64,000 bases of DNA from CBDCWA01 sp965223255 (GTDB taxonomy: Bacteria > Pseudomonadota > Alphaproteobacteria > Rhizobiales > Hyphomicrobiaceae): contig CBDCWA010000002.1 in NCBI GenBank assembly GCA_965223255.1, positions 248,001 to 312,000 of the forward strand, in the 5' to 3' direction. Shown in pieces: positions 17,778 to 26,984 of the stretch. A model generated the notes under the pieces. It was not told where the DNA came from. It worked only from the letters and a program-made list of their open reading frames with translations, and ran no database searches. How positions within the stretch are numbered: the first letter of the stretch is position 1; every line of letters starts with the position of its first letter. Made by a program: the position numbers and the translations under genes.

Positions 17778-18327
17778 TCATCCCGCATTGTTCTCTTTCG
17801 CCCCATCCAAAACAATATCTGTCGCCGTCGGCATTGCCCCGCCTTCCAACGCAGACGCATCCTTATGGTTTAAGGCAATGAAGAATACGGCCGGAATTAC
17901 CATGCCCCCAACTGCCGCGGTGAAGGGCGACGCAATTTTGGTTACGGAGTTCAGCTCGCCGTCATAGAACTCTCTTTTGATTTCCAGCCCAACAAGACAA
18001 AAATTTTGCCATCAACCCGTCATTGATCCAATGGAGCAATGATTTGCACTAAACAAAAGGTCCAATTCGTAGTGTTATTCGGGCGTGAACTGCATCGTGT
18101 AAAAAATCTGAAAATATTGAATTGCTGACGACCAAGGCCGCTGCGGTTGCAGATAACAAGGCTATCCCACCGGCACGTTCCCACTCAGCAAATCGTCCTA
18201 TGCCAGCCGCGGCTACGTCGGTCGCGTTTGCAATTGGTTGGGCAACTCTATCCACGCCACCTATCGCCGCCTGACAGGATGAGCTGGCCGTTTTGGTCAC
18301 CAGATCTTCACCGTCTTGGCTGGCCAT
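17778..18327 (-). pseudogene. nhaA: nhaA sodium/proton antiporter remnant
   Basis: From the ATG at 18327, about 92 codons end in an NhaA-like first helix (ERAGGIALLSATAAALVVSNS) and stop at a TAG. The same frame then resumes with the next NhaA motif (LLHWINDGLMAKF). After a frameshift near 17997, a further NhaA segment can be read (LEIKREFYDGEL, AAVGGMVIPAVFFIALN, GAMPTATDI). Homology ends near 17814, so the C-terminal two thirds (ten or so helices) are gone. The remainder runs into unrelated sequence and stops at 17778, just ahead of exoD. It cannot make a transporter. Confidence 0.85.
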
Positions 18328-18449
18328 TTCTAATCCGTATTTACACGACGAAGTCAGTTTGCTCGACTCAACATTTAAAGCTCATAAGCCCGTTTCGAGA
18401 ACAAAATGCGAAGCATTACTAATGCGTCTGCAACAGGCTGACAAACGGA

Positions 18450-18905
18450 TCACTTCTTTATTCTACGATATGCCTTATCGAATGCTTGGCGAAGCTCCTC
18501 CCATGCTTTCTGAAAACCTTCACCAATATCACCTGCGCTTTCCTTGATTTGTTCGGTCGTTTTTTGAGTTTGCTCGGAGAGTTTGGCCGTTGTTTCGCCT
18601 GCCGCTTCCCGAGCTGCCGTTAGCTTTTCGTTCGCAGTGTCCAGTCCAGCCTGCGCCTTTTCTTTTAAATTATCAGCAAGCGATGCCGTTTTATCTCGTG
18701 AACTTTGCAATACCGGTTCTGTGCCCACCTTCAATTCTTTGACTTCGCGTAAAACCGAATTGTAGCGAGCTTCCAAATCAACTATCACGTCCTTGCCAAC
18801 ATCGTTAGCGTTGGCACGTATTTCTTCTAGCTTGCTGCCCCACTCTTGAAGTTCTTCCTCGACTTGCTTCCATCTGTCACTCTGATCTAACTCAGGCTTG
18901 CTCAT
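18450..18905 (-). CDS. coiled-coil stress protein (LEA/apolipoprotein-like)
   Basis: 151 residues, no signal peptide, no membrane segment, almost wholly amphipathic helix. The middle part (about 70-130) is rich in Ala, Lys, Glu and Thr in 11-mer-like repeats (NLKEKAQAGLDTANEKLTAA, TTAKLSEQTQKTTEQIKE), as in desiccation-type LEA proteins and phasin-like proteins. An EcfG-like promoter lies 84 bp upstream, which fits a stress-protective role. The precise family is not recognised. Confidence 0.7.
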   Translation of the reverse strand: MSKPELDQSDRWKQVEEELQEWGSKLEEIRANANDVGKDVIVDLEARYNSVLREVKELKVGTEPVLQSSRDKTASLADNLKEKAQAGLDTANEKLTAAREAAGETTAKLSEQTQKTTEQIKESAGDIGEGFQKAWEELRQAFDKAYRRIKK

Positions 18906-18988
18906 TTTCCACCCTATCCATTGACCACTCCCGCAAAGGCAGCGTGTCTAATAATCAAAACATGATATTTTCAAACAATATGTATCTA

Positions 18989-19013
18989 AACATCATTTGG
19001 CTGCATTTGTTCC
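18989..19013 (-). promoter_or_regulatory. EcfG-like promoter for the coiled-coil gene
   Basis: On the minus strand GGAAC, 16 bp, TGTT; the -10 side is 84 bp from the ATG at 18905. A second GGAAC overlaps just upstream without a matching -10 element. Confidence 0.55.
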
Positions 19014-19300
19014 CGTTCCGGGGCGGAAACGAGCAAATACAAATAGTTGACACGGCCCCGGTTGGGTAAGAGTGAAATGGACGAACCTAGGAAGTTTTCG
19101 CGAATCTACTCCACCTCAGAGGTCATACCTTGGACCAAAGTCTCGAAGGCTTGATTATCCTGCGTATCCAAGAGTTGCTTCGCTCGAATTAGAATATAGA
19201 TCAGCATGCATCATGGAAACATTGGTTTTTGTCGACCGAATTTCCACATTGCACTAACCATTTTGTTGGATCACTCAATAGTGACTCTTCAAAAGTGCAT
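19014..19300. other. intergenic, nothing recognised
   Basis: Between the promoter of the coiled-coil gene and the sodB stop codon I see no gene. Confidence 0.4.
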
Positions 19301-19891
19301 CTAACCCATCATTTCTTCCACGTATTCCCAATTCACCAAATTGTCGAAAAACGCTTCTAAATAATTCGCGCGCTTGTTCTTGTAGTCAAGATAATAACTA
19401 TGTTCCCACAAATCACATCCAAGAATGGGGGTTGTACCTTTCATTTTTGGATTGTAGCCATTGAGTGTCGTCTCTGTCTTTAATACGTCGCCTTCCATAA
19501 CTAGCCAACACCAACCAGAGCCAAAATGTGTGGTGCCGGCACTAATGAAATCCGAGCGCACCTTTTCATATCCGCCATAATCAGAAAAAACCTTTTCTAA
19601 TTTTGGTGGCAAGTTTTGTCCACCACCGTCGGGTTTCATCCAATTCCAAAAGTGACAATGATTATAGTGTTGACCAATTACATCAATGAAGACCTGATTA
19701 TCCAACTCAAATACGCTGCCCTGGAGCGAATCAAGACTCATATCTTCTAAGTCTGTTCCGCTAAGGAGTATATTGGCCGTTTCCACGTAACCGTTGTGGT
19801 GTGCCCCATGGTGCAATTTCATTGTCTCGAGGGAAATAAATGGTTGCAACGAGTCGTAAGAATAAGGAAGTTCTGGTAGGGTCACAGCCAT
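19301..19891 (-). CDS. sodB: iron/manganese superoxide dismutase (copy 1)
   Basis: 196 residues, start at 19891 set by alignment with the second copy at 48241 and an AAAGG upstream. It converts superoxide to oxygen and peroxide in the cytoplasm. Metal ligands are in place: His27, His78 (NHCHFW), Asp160 and His164 (CDLWEHSYYLDY). The GSGWCWLV and WEHSYYLDYKN stretches are typical of alphaproteobacterial SodB. The gene is about 70% identical by eye to the second copy. A perfect GGAAC-N16-CGTT site lies about 260 bp upstream, so this copy may be the stress-induced one. Confidence 0.95.
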   Translation of the reverse strand: MAVTLPELPYSYDSLQPFISLETMKLHHGAHHNGYVETANILLSGTDLEDMSLDSLQGSVFELDNQVFIDVIGQHYNHCHFWNWMKPDGGGQNLPPKLEKVFSDYGGYEKVRSDFISAGTTHFGSGWCWLVMEGDVLKTETTLNGYNPKMKGTTPILGCDLWEHSYYLDYKNKRANYLEAFFDNLVNWEYVEEMMG

Positions 19892-20153
19892 AGAATTGTG
19901 CCTTTCTTGCGTGCAAATTGAGAACAGTAATTGGCTAGGTTGATTACATTGGATCAACAACAAAGAAATTGGTCGCGAGTTTATTTGCCCAGAAAAAGCG
20001 TAGCTGGTTAAAGAGTTTGGCAAAGTTTTGACAACAATGAATTAGAGGTGACGGTGTCTTAACTGCTGCCAGCTTAAGGCAGTCAGAAGCTCAGAGAGGG
20101 GCTAGTGAACTTCCGAATGCCAAGTGCGGATTGCCAAGAAACCGCATTGTATA
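19892..20153. other. sodB leader region
   Basis: If the promoter at 20154 is used, this would be an untranslated leader of roughly 250 nt. The sodB frame stays open upstream to 20023, but the added residues are not conserved in the second copy. Confidence 0.35.
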
Positions 20154-20178
20154 AACGCCCCAAAATCAGTTTGGTTCC
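20154..20178 (-). promoter_or_regulatory. EcfG-like promoter, exact consensus, upstream of sodB
   Basis: On the minus strand GGAAC, 16 bp, CGTT: a full match to the EcfG consensus. The nearest downstream gene is sodB at 19891, about 260 bp away, so either the leader is long or a small unrecognised gene lies between. Confidence 0.55.
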
Positions 20179-20258
20179 ATTCAATCCCGAAGTAGGGTCC
20201 TTACGTGGCTTCAACCCAATCTTGCTTCGACTCGGATTTGAGCTAGTGCCACCAGCAC

Positions 20259-20795
20259 CTAGATGCCGACCAAGCGGTAGGTAGACTCGAACGTTTCCTT
20301 CGCATTGCCGTAAACCTCTTCGCCATTGAGTAACAAGTATCCGCTATCTGCAGATTGTTTTTCCCCCCACGGCGCCTCGATTTCAAATCCACCTTCGAAG
20401 AATAGTGCTTTAACGGCACCTCTTGATTCGAATACCCTACCGTTCTCACCAACACGCCCTGTGTCCAGGTAAAGGCATGGAAACTTCGCCTGTTCGACAA
20501 TGTAGCGGTTCTTATTCCCGGCATTGTCCCTCAATGGCTCCTCACTGGCATCTAGCGTTGTAACAATCCAATCTCCTACTTGCGCTTCGTTTGTGGTCTC
20601 TTTGCCGTTCCAGTACGTAATAACTTCGGTCAGCGTCTCGACCTGAACTGCCGCAACCAATGCCGTTTTCTTCGCTTCAAGCGGAGGTCTGTTGAGGTCA
20701 TGCGCAATGTTCTGAAAATCAGCATGATTCAGCACACCACATGACACCAATCGCTTCTTGCCAAAAAACCAAAATTCTCGTTGAATCTCGTACAA
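20259..20795 (-). CDS. hypothetical protein, PGDYG-like motifs
   Basis: 178 residues from a TTG start with AAAGGA about nine bases upstream. No signal peptide or membrane segment. Two short stretches (VGDWIVTT with YIVEQAKFPCLYLD, and SGYLLLNGEEVYGNAKETFESTY) have the rhythm of the small PGDYG domain, perhaps in two copies, but I would not assign function. It lies between sodB and a DUF992 gene, all on the minus strand. Confidence 0.6.
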   Translation of the reverse strand: MYEIQREFWFFGKKRLVSCGVLNHADFQNIAHDLNRPPLEAKKTALVAAVQVETLTEVITYWNGKETTNEAQVGDWIVTTLDASEEPLRDNAGNKNRYIVEQAKFPCLYLDTGRVGENGRVFESRGAVKALFFEGGFEIEAPWGEKQSADSGYLLLNGEEVYGNAKETFESTYRLVGI

Positions 20796-21001
20796 GTCAG
20801 AGTTCCTTTATTTAACAACAAAATCAAAACTGAATTTCCTAGCAGTCAATAATTTTGTCGTCAGCATTGGGAGTTACGACCTGGCTGCATGGCTCTGATT
20901 AAGTTCTGATCTTGGTCAAATCATTCATGAAGCCCTTCGCAGCCAAATACATACCGGTTTCGAGCGGCTAGATGGCTGACCGGAATACGCGAACCAGCCA
21001 A

Positions 21002-21511
21002 TCAGACGCGTACCGCCACCAACTCGATCTCAAGAATTGAATCTGCTGCATTCTTCAATGCTGCCGTATGGACATCTGTTACCTGCTTTAGGCGGATAGA
21101 ATTGTTCCAGCCACCAATAAGTCCATCAAAACGGCCATTGAATCTGCCACCTAATACCACCGTACTGGGCTTGTAGGTTCCGGAAATTGACTGCGGTTCT
21201 ATGTTAGGCGTCGGGGCCAATACATTCCATTTCAGAGTTCCTATTGCAGCTATATTAGCATTGCGACCAAATCGCTTCACCTTGCCAGTAAAAGTTGCCT
21301 TAGCCCGGCCAATCGGCTGATACTCACACGACAGCGCTTGGGTCAGTTTTCGACCGGAGAACCTTTCAGAAGTCGACGTACAAGTTAGCGTTCCGGCATT
21401 TATCTGGGGCTTTGAAGCGCTTACACTACTAGTCGTCATTAAGGCTGTGAGACCAATCAGTGCGATGGCTATTGCCTTGTTGTAATGAATATATTTGCAG
21501 GACACCTGCAT
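21002..21511 (-). CDS. secreted DUF992 family protein (short subfamily)
   Basis: 169 residues from the ATG at 21511, preceded by GGAG at seven bases; an ATG at 21526 is in frame. Signal sequence (YNKAIAIALIGLTALMTTSSVSA), then the short DUF992 pattern: AGTLTCTST, SCEYQPIGRAKATFTG, KRFGRNANI, WNVLAPTPNIEPQSISGTY, GLIGGWNNSIRLK, LEIELVAVRV. It is very close to the partial gene at the left edge of the window (identical terminal VAVRV), so the two are recent paralogues. Function unknown. Confidence 0.85.
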   Translation of the reverse strand: MQVSCKYIHYNKAIAIALIGLTALMTTSSVSASKPQINAGTLTCTSTSERFSGRKLTQALSCEYQPIGRAKATFTGKVKRFGRNANIAAIGTLKWNVLAPTPNIEPQSISGTYKPSTVVLGGRFNGRFDGLIGGWNNSIRLKQVTDVHTAALKNAADSILEIELVAVRV

Positions 21512-21699
21512 GTTATTCTCCGCCATACGATTTGTGACTATTGGTTGATAATTGATGCTCTTACTGCAAAACTGACGGAGGCAGATGCGCGCGACATCAC
21601 CGCAGAATCAATGGACACGCGAGAAATAAGGGCCGCCTTTGACGAAAATTCTTGCAATTGGTTGTCAAAAAATCGGTTTCGGCTTTTCTCGATCAAACA

Positions 21700-21846
21700 T
21701 CAACCAAACCAAGCCCAAAGCAAGAGTCCTGCGATTAATGCAAGCGCGAGGGAAAAACCTAGTACGTATCTTACAACACCAGGTGTGTTCCCCTGTCGAG
21801 CATCTGTTTTCGTGATTTCACTTTGTTGTCCATTGTCAATGCTCAT
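21700..21846 (-). CDS. 48-residue single-helix membrane protein
   Basis: A short frame with an ATG at 21846, a GGAG about 13 nt upstream and a clear layout: a polar N-terminus with Gln, Asp and Arg (KTDARQG), then one hydrophobic helix (VVRYVLGFSLALALIAGLLL) ending WAWFG. Single-helix proteins of this size and ARQG-type N-terminus are common in Hyphomicrobiales. No function is known. Confidence 0.6.
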   Translation of the reverse strand: MSIDNGQQSEITKTDARQGNTPGVVRYVLGFSLALALIAGLLLWAWFG

Positions 21847-22159
21847 GCCAGACTTAACTCCGTTTCAATTGTCAAATAATGTAGCTCGGCAAGATGGTTG
21901 AGGCATTTTTAGCCGTTTGTGGCTATTCGTTGCCCACTATTTTGCCGTAGTCGGAATAAAAGCCTCATCGCCAATAAACACTCCTTTGTGTCTTCACCGA
22001 TTTAGCCAAGGACTATTGTTCAATCGACCTTTGGTGAATTGGGGCCGCTCAATTAATGTCTGATATTTTGATCAAAGAATATTACAAACCGATGTTGAAT
22101 TAAATAATGCTCTCACTTTCTCGGTCGAAGCTGTAGTTGGCGTGAACTCATTGCTGACC
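21847..22159. other. intergenic, nothing recognised
   Basis: No gene supported between the small membrane protein and the universal stress gene. Confidence 0.4.
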
Positions 22160-23029
22160 TTAGTGACTTAAAAAAACCGGTACCATTGTTCCTCCGATAA
22201 TGCTATCTGTCGAAGAACCAAAGAAAATCTCGCGCAGCCAAGATCCGCCGTAGGCGCCCATTACAACAAGCTCAACGGCGTGTTCCGCTGAATGCTCTAC
22301 GAGTACGCTTTCAACCGACCGGTCTCCCGGCAGTTCGATCAATTCCATTGATACGGCTACGCCATGCCGTTGTAGATGACGCACAATCTCCTGCAGTTCT
22401 GTGTATCTATTCTGATCTGCTTGATCAGCTGGTCTCACGGTAACGACGAATACATGGTTTGCTAGCTTCAAAAATGGCAGTGCGTCGTGAACAGCGCGTG
22501 TTGCTTCGCGTGAACCGTCCCAATTGACCTGCATTCTTTGAGGAATTGCCTGAGTATGCGACCAGTCGTGCTGTTCCGGACAAACTATAACGGGACGGCC
22601 ACCAGTCAAGATAACGTTTTCAACAACTGCGGCAGTTCCCTGGGCCGAAAAATCATTGGTGTCTATCAATACAACATCATTGCTGCGCAAGATGGACGAG
22701 ATCGCATCGTAAAGTGAGCGAGGATCTCCGAATGGCGTATGCCATTCGAATCCTTCTGATACCTCGCCTAGATGTGCGAGGAACACGTCCACTAGTGCGG
22801 CGGCACGGTCGTTCAATCTCTCTTGTTTTTCTTCGATGAGCCGCAACGGCGCCGGTAAACCGCCAATGCCCGAGCCCGAAGACGCGACCACAGTCGCTGA
22901 AACGAGATCAGGTATTGGGCAAATCCCTGTGACACGAGAGCCAAACGCTCTCGCGAGCACTTTCGCAACCGGGAGACTAGCTGGCTTCCGATTTTGTGCG
23001 CTGCAGACCACTACGATATCCTTATACAT
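22160..23029 (-). CDS. tandem universal stress protein (UspA family)
   Basis: 289 residues, two Usp domains in tandem. The N-terminal domain (about 1-145) starts KDIVVVCSA but lacks a clear nucleotide loop. The C-terminal domain (about 155-289) has NWDGSREATRAVHDALPF and the G-x-YGGSWLREIFFGSSTDSI loop, close to the ATP-binding G-x2-G-x9-G-S/T-x motif. AGGC precedes the ATG. An EcfG-like promoter lies 39 bp upstream, consistent with general-stress control. Tandem Usp proteins help survival in stationary phase or starvation; the ligand is unknown. Confidence 0.9.
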   Translation of the reverse strand: MYKDIVVVCSAQNRKPASLPVAKVLARAFGSRVTGICPIPDLVSATVVASSGSGIGGLPAPLRLIEEKQERLNDRAAALVDVFLAHLGEVSEGFEWHTPFGDPRSLYDAISSILRSNDVVLIDTNDFSAQGTAAVVENVILTGGRPVIVCPEQHDWSHTQAIPQRMQVNWDGSREATRAVHDALPFLKLANHVFVVTVRPADQADQNRYTELQEIVRHLQRHGVAVSMELIELPGDRSVESVLVEHSAEHAVELVVMGAYGGSWLREIFFGSSTDSIIGGTMVPVFLSH

Positions 23030-23067
23030 CAGTGCCTTCTATGGATCCGCGGGACGTATAAGGATAT

Positions 23068-23092
23068 AACAACAGAGATTTGAACTTGTTCC
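23068..23092 (-). promoter_or_regulatory. EcfG-like promoter for the universal stress gene
   Basis: On the minus strand GGAAC, 16 bp, TGTT, with the -10 element 39 bp from the ATG at 23029, an ideal distance. Confidence 0.65.
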
Positions 23093-23319
23093 CGATGCGG
23101 GCAGCGATAATGGCTGGAGTGCCTTCTGCAAATACTGCTCGCAGGTGGTTAGCGACAGGATCGATCCAGCCGGCGCAACCTATGACCATACCTCAATGGT
23201 ACTTTTTTGCGAGGCACGAGCACTTCAAAAAATCGCGGTTACAATTTCTTCTATCCAGACTACAATTATTTTTACGGGTTGTTACTGCTCCTTTGGTTTC
23301 TGGCGTTCCAAATGGATCT

Positions 23320-23889
23320 GACGCAGGGTTTCAGCGTCTCTGGTTATATGATTTTGAGTGTCAATGTTTCGAACACTCACATCGATTGTTCAACAATGGA
23401 CAGAAGATGCAGGGCGTTCAGGGTGCTCAGCATTCGGGATGAGTACAGCCGGGAGTGTCTGTCCATCTGGGTCCGGCGCAAGCTGAGTTCTGTCGACGTT
23501 ATTGATCTGTTGCCGTCTCCGATGCCGATGATCCTGATGTGCTACGGTCTGGAGTTTGTCGCCGAGGCTGTGCGCAAATGGATCGGCGTAGTTGGAGCCA
23601 AGACTGCGCACATTGAGCCCGGCTCACCTGGGAGAATGGATATATCGAGACCTTCAATGCGCGGCTCAGAGACGCGCTGCTAAACGGCGAAATCTTCCAC
23701 ACGTTGAAGGAAGCACAGATCATCATTACGCAATGGCGTCAGCACTATCACCAGAAACACCCACACAGCGCATTGGAATACAGACCTCCGGCACCGGAAG
23801 TCCACACCCCGTTGCATCCAAGGCCGCCTATGAACTACCATTCAAACCGGACCGATCAAACGAGGCTGTTCAAGGTGATGCGAGCATAG
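23320..23889 (+). pseudogene. IS3-family transposase (orfB) remnant
   Basis: Fragments of an IS3-group transposase spread over all three frames. A WLYDF-like start of the DDE core lies near 23350. It is followed by IRDEYSRECLSIWVRRKL, then a compressed piece where the second Asp block should be, then FVAEAVRKWIGVVGAKTAHIEPGSP. After a shift come GYIETFNARLRDALLNGEIF and the C-terminal HSALEYRPPAPEV, ending at 23889. At least two frameshifts and an internal deletion make it inactive. The N-terminal third is absent. Confidence 0.75.
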
Positions 23890-24042
23890 CACACGGAGCT
23901 TATTTCAATTGAATCGATCGGACAATCAGGGCCTACATACTTAGTCGTGATAATCAACTATTACTCAATGAAACCTGTCCGATCCCGCTAAGTTAATTGT
24001 ACGGGATCGGAATAGCGCTATGAAGTATAAACTCATTCGAGC

Positions 24043-24321
24043 TCAATCGCTCGGTTTGAATGCATCTCGAAATCCTAGATCCTTACATGCGACCACGGCC
24101 TCATCGGGACTTATCTTACCGTCTTTATTGACATCAACGTTGGTCATTACTCGTGAGTAGGCACCACGTTCCCGGTTGTCGACATATCCATCATCGTTAG
24201 TGTCAAGTTTTCCAATGTTGGCAATGCATTTCATTGGTCCGGGTGATTTGGCAGCAAAAACGCTTGGGGCTGAAAGTGCTGATATGGACACAATTGTTGC
24301 TGCTATTAAAATCTTGCGCAT
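24043..24321 (-). CDS. secreted EF-hand calcium-binding protein (paralogue)
   Basis: 92 residues: signal peptide (MRKILIAATIVSISAL to VFAAK), then two EF-hand loops (DTNDDGYVDNRE and DVNKDGKISPDE) with all calcium-ligand positions kept. The mature part is nearly identical to the gene at 4019 (shared MKCIANIGKLD and AFKPSD). The same Cys pair brackets the loops. Its own EcfG-like promoter lies 59 bp upstream. Duplicate genes with the same control suggest dosage or slightly different timing. Confidence 0.85.
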   Translation of the reverse strand: MRKILIAATIVSISALSAPSVFAAKSPGPMKCIANIGKLDTNDDGYVDNRERGAYSRVMTNVDVNKDGKISPDEAVVACKDLGFRDAFKPSD

Positions 24322-24379
24322 TTTTACACTCCACTAATTGGTTTAGTATGGTGGCACGTTATGTGCCGGACCAATGATC

Positions 24380-24404
24380 AACAATTGGTGTCAATTTGCG
24401 TTCC
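24380..24404 (-). promoter_or_regulatory. EcfG-like promoter for the second EF-hand gene
   Basis: On the minus strand GGAAC, 16 bp, TGTT; the -10 side is 59 bp from the ATG at 24321. The arrangement mirrors that of the paralogue at 4019. Confidence 0.6.
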
Positions 24405-24834
24405 CATGACCTTGATAACATTGGTTCACAGATACGTTAGCGGGGGAACTGATCCATTAATGGCGAGCTTGTGCAGCATATTAGAACAGTAAAGTCACAC
24501 CGCTTGCCGGAACAAAATTGGCTGGATGATGATTGAGATCTGAAAATCTGATCAGGATAAGGGCGAGTGTAGACGGATATCTTACGATTTGGCGTCGTGC
24601 TGAAAGATCCAATACACCTACTACTTTGTGATAGCGTTCCGCATGACACTCCCTAACTACACCGTTTAAGCGTCAACACCGGGCCGAAAGCGGCCACGAC
24701 TAGATCAAATTAAACTTATAACAGGATTGAAGATAAGCGGGACTGAACTAGTTTATTACCGAACCAAGCTTAATCCGCCATAGAAATACCGCGTTTTATT
24801 GAAATGTAATCTTGAAGAAAAGAAGGGACGTAGG
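24405..24834. other. intergenic, nothing recognised
   Basis: Divergent region before the SYLF gene. No gene or matching EcfG-like site with the right spacing was found for the SYLF gene. Confidence 0.4.
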
Positions 24835-25383
24835 ATGTTCGTTAGAATTATTTCGATTGCACTAGCAGTCTTTGTGATGGGCGCGGTAGGTGTTCCTACC
24901 TCTCGGGCAGATTCAGCTCGTGAAATCGACGCCAACGTGCGCGCCACTCTGGACAAATTCTATCGCAAGGTTCGCGGTGCTCGCGGCCTCGCTGCAAAAT
25001 CTGTTGGTATGCTCGTTTTTCCTTCAGTGGTGAAAGCAGGAATCGGCGTGGGAGGCGAATACGGCGAAGGTGCGCTCTTAGTCCCAAATCGCACAGTTGG
25101 TTATTATAGCACTGTATCAGCGTCGGTCGGCTTTCAATTGGGGGTCCAAAAAAGGTCGATCATCATCATGTTCATGACCAATGCAGCGCTGCGTCAATTT
25201 CGGAAGACAGCCGGTTGGAAAGTAGGAGTTGACGGATCGGTAGCGGTCGTCACGGTGGGCGTCGGTGGCTCTATTGATACAAACAAGATTACCAGTCCGG
25301 TAATTGGTTTCATCCTCGACCCCAAAGGTTTAATGTATAACCTCACTCTCGAAGGAACCAAGATCTCGCGGATCAGGCGTTGA
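24835..25383 (+). CDS. secreted SYLF (Ysc84) domain lipid-binding protein
   Basis: 182 residues from the ATG at 24835 (AGGGA upstream). Signal peptide (MFVRIISIALAVFVMGAVG to RADS), then the SYLF domain: ANVRATLDKFYRKVRGA, KSVGMLVFPSVVKAGIGVGGEYGEGAL, YYSTVSASVGFQLGVQKRSIIIMFM and a Gly-rich GSVAVVTVGVGGSID. In eukaryotes SYLF binds phosphoinositides; in bacteria it is periplasmic and of unknown role. Confidence 0.85.
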   Translation: MFVRIISIALAVFVMGAVGVPTSRADSAREIDANVRATLDKFYRKVRGARGLAAKSVGMLVFPSVVKAGIGVGGEYGEGALLVPNRTVGYYSTVSASVGFQLGVQKRSIIIMFMTNAALRQFRKTAGWKVGVDGSVAVVTVGVGGSIDTNKITSPVIGFILDPKGLMYNLTLEGTKISRIRR

Positions 25384-25667
25384 AAATGGTCCTATGGTTA
25401 CTTCAGACCGCACATACCCCTTGGCGGGTTGCTATGTGAAGTGCCGCGAAAGCCATACATTTCATAATCACACTAACAATATGTGATACAAAGACTGTTG
25501 GGCGGCCAGTCAGTTGTTGCATATATCCGTTGCTTCACGGTGCCAATAGCCTTTGGAGTTGATCTCGGTTGTAGCAGACCACCTCAACGCGGGGTCGGGG
25601 CGGATTGCAGGTCGTGTACAGGATTTTTCGCACATTTGATCATGGCTGAGCAGCTTGGGTCCGTGGC
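25384..25667. other. spacer before the IS256 element
   Basis: I could not find a convincing terminal inverted repeat here that would define the left end of the IS256 element. Confidence 0.35.
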
Positions 25668-26937
25668 TCAGGCAGTGGCATTTGCGATGTCGGTATCCTT
25701 CAGTAGTTGCATATTGAGATAGCGTTGCGTTGACCAGGTCGTTCCTGCGATGTGACGAAGCCGGGCAGCGGCGAGATTGAGTGCCGATTGGCCGTCGGGG
25801 AACGAGCCGACAACCCGCGTTCGCCGCTTGATCTCGCGTAGAATGCGTTCCAGGGGATTATTGGTTCTGATCCTGCGCCAGTGCTCGTCGGGGAAGGCAA
25901 AATAGGCAAGCGTCTCATCCACCGACGCCTCCACCAGCTCGGCAGCACGTGTGAGACGCAGGCCACGCAGTTTCTCGATCACTTGCAGAGCCTTTTCTCT
26001 GGCTGCGGTAAGATCCTCGCTGGCATGGATCGCTTTCAACATGGCGGCTACATCGCGCACCTCGGGCTCGGCACGTGGCTGAAGACGTTGCGGTAAAAAT
26101 GAACCGTGCAACGTTGCCAGTGTGCGTCGGGGTAGAAATCGCCAATGCTCTCCGCGAGCCCGATGCAGGCATCCGATATGATCAGACGAACACGTTTGAG
26201 ACCGCGTCCTTTGAGGTGTTTCAGAAACCCGCGCCAGCCGGCCTTGTCTTCCTTGGTACCTTCACAGATCCCAAGGATCTCGCGGTAGCCGTCCGCATTG
26301 ACGCCGATCGCCACCAGTAACGACACATTGCGAACTTCACCCGCCCAGGTCCGCTTGAGAACAACGCGGTCGAGATAGACATAGGGATACTCGCCCTCGA
26401 TCGGTGCGTTACGCCAGTCTTCGATGGTCGCATAGATCTTCTTGTTGAGGTTGGGGACCGTCAACGGAGACACACGCGTCCCCCACAGCGCTTCAGTGAT
26501 GTCCTCGACCCGGCGCACCGAAATGCCCGCGAGATACATTTCTTGAGCGCCTCTTCGACGGACGTCTCCCGGCGCTTGTAGCGTTCTATGATTGGTGTCT
26601 CGAAAGTCTGCCTGCGCAGCTTGGGAACCTTGAGGTTGACCTCACCGGCCTTGGTGTGAAGCTTACGGTCATAGTGCCCGGCACGCGTGTCGCGACGGTC
26701 CTCGCTGCGCTCATAGCGCTGCGCATTGCAGAGCCGGTCAGCTTCGGCGTCGAGCAAATTGCTCAGCGTCTCTTCGACGGCGCCAGGCACCACGCGGTCC
26801 AAGTGCCCGTTGATCCGCTCGTCATCGATCTTGATGACATTCCCCAGGCTACCAGGCGCAGTATTGCCAGCTTCTGGAATCGATCTATCCTCTGTCATGG
26901 TGGTCTCCGGTTCGGTTGATGGTTGAGGGTCTGTCAA
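25668..26937 (-). mobile_element. IS256-family transposase, broken by two frameshifts
   Basis: Three minus-strand pieces form one mutator-type transposase. The N-terminal piece (26937 to about 26540) holds GAVEETLSNLLDAEADRLC and GEVNLKVPKLRRQTFETPIIERY. The middle piece (about 26540-26090) has GISVRRVEDITEALWG, the first Asp region YVYLDRVVLKRTW, LLVAIGVNADGYREILGI and the second Asp in LIISDACIGL. The C-terminal piece (about 26110-25668) carries the catalytic Glu region RTNNPLERILREIKRRTRVVGSFPD. Frameshifts lie near 26540 and 26095. The element is visibly GC-richer than its flanks, a sign of acquisition. Confidence 0.85.
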
Positions 26938-26984
26938 CCACCACCTGACCCCGATTCGGAGCCGCCAGCGAAATCAGAATGTGC

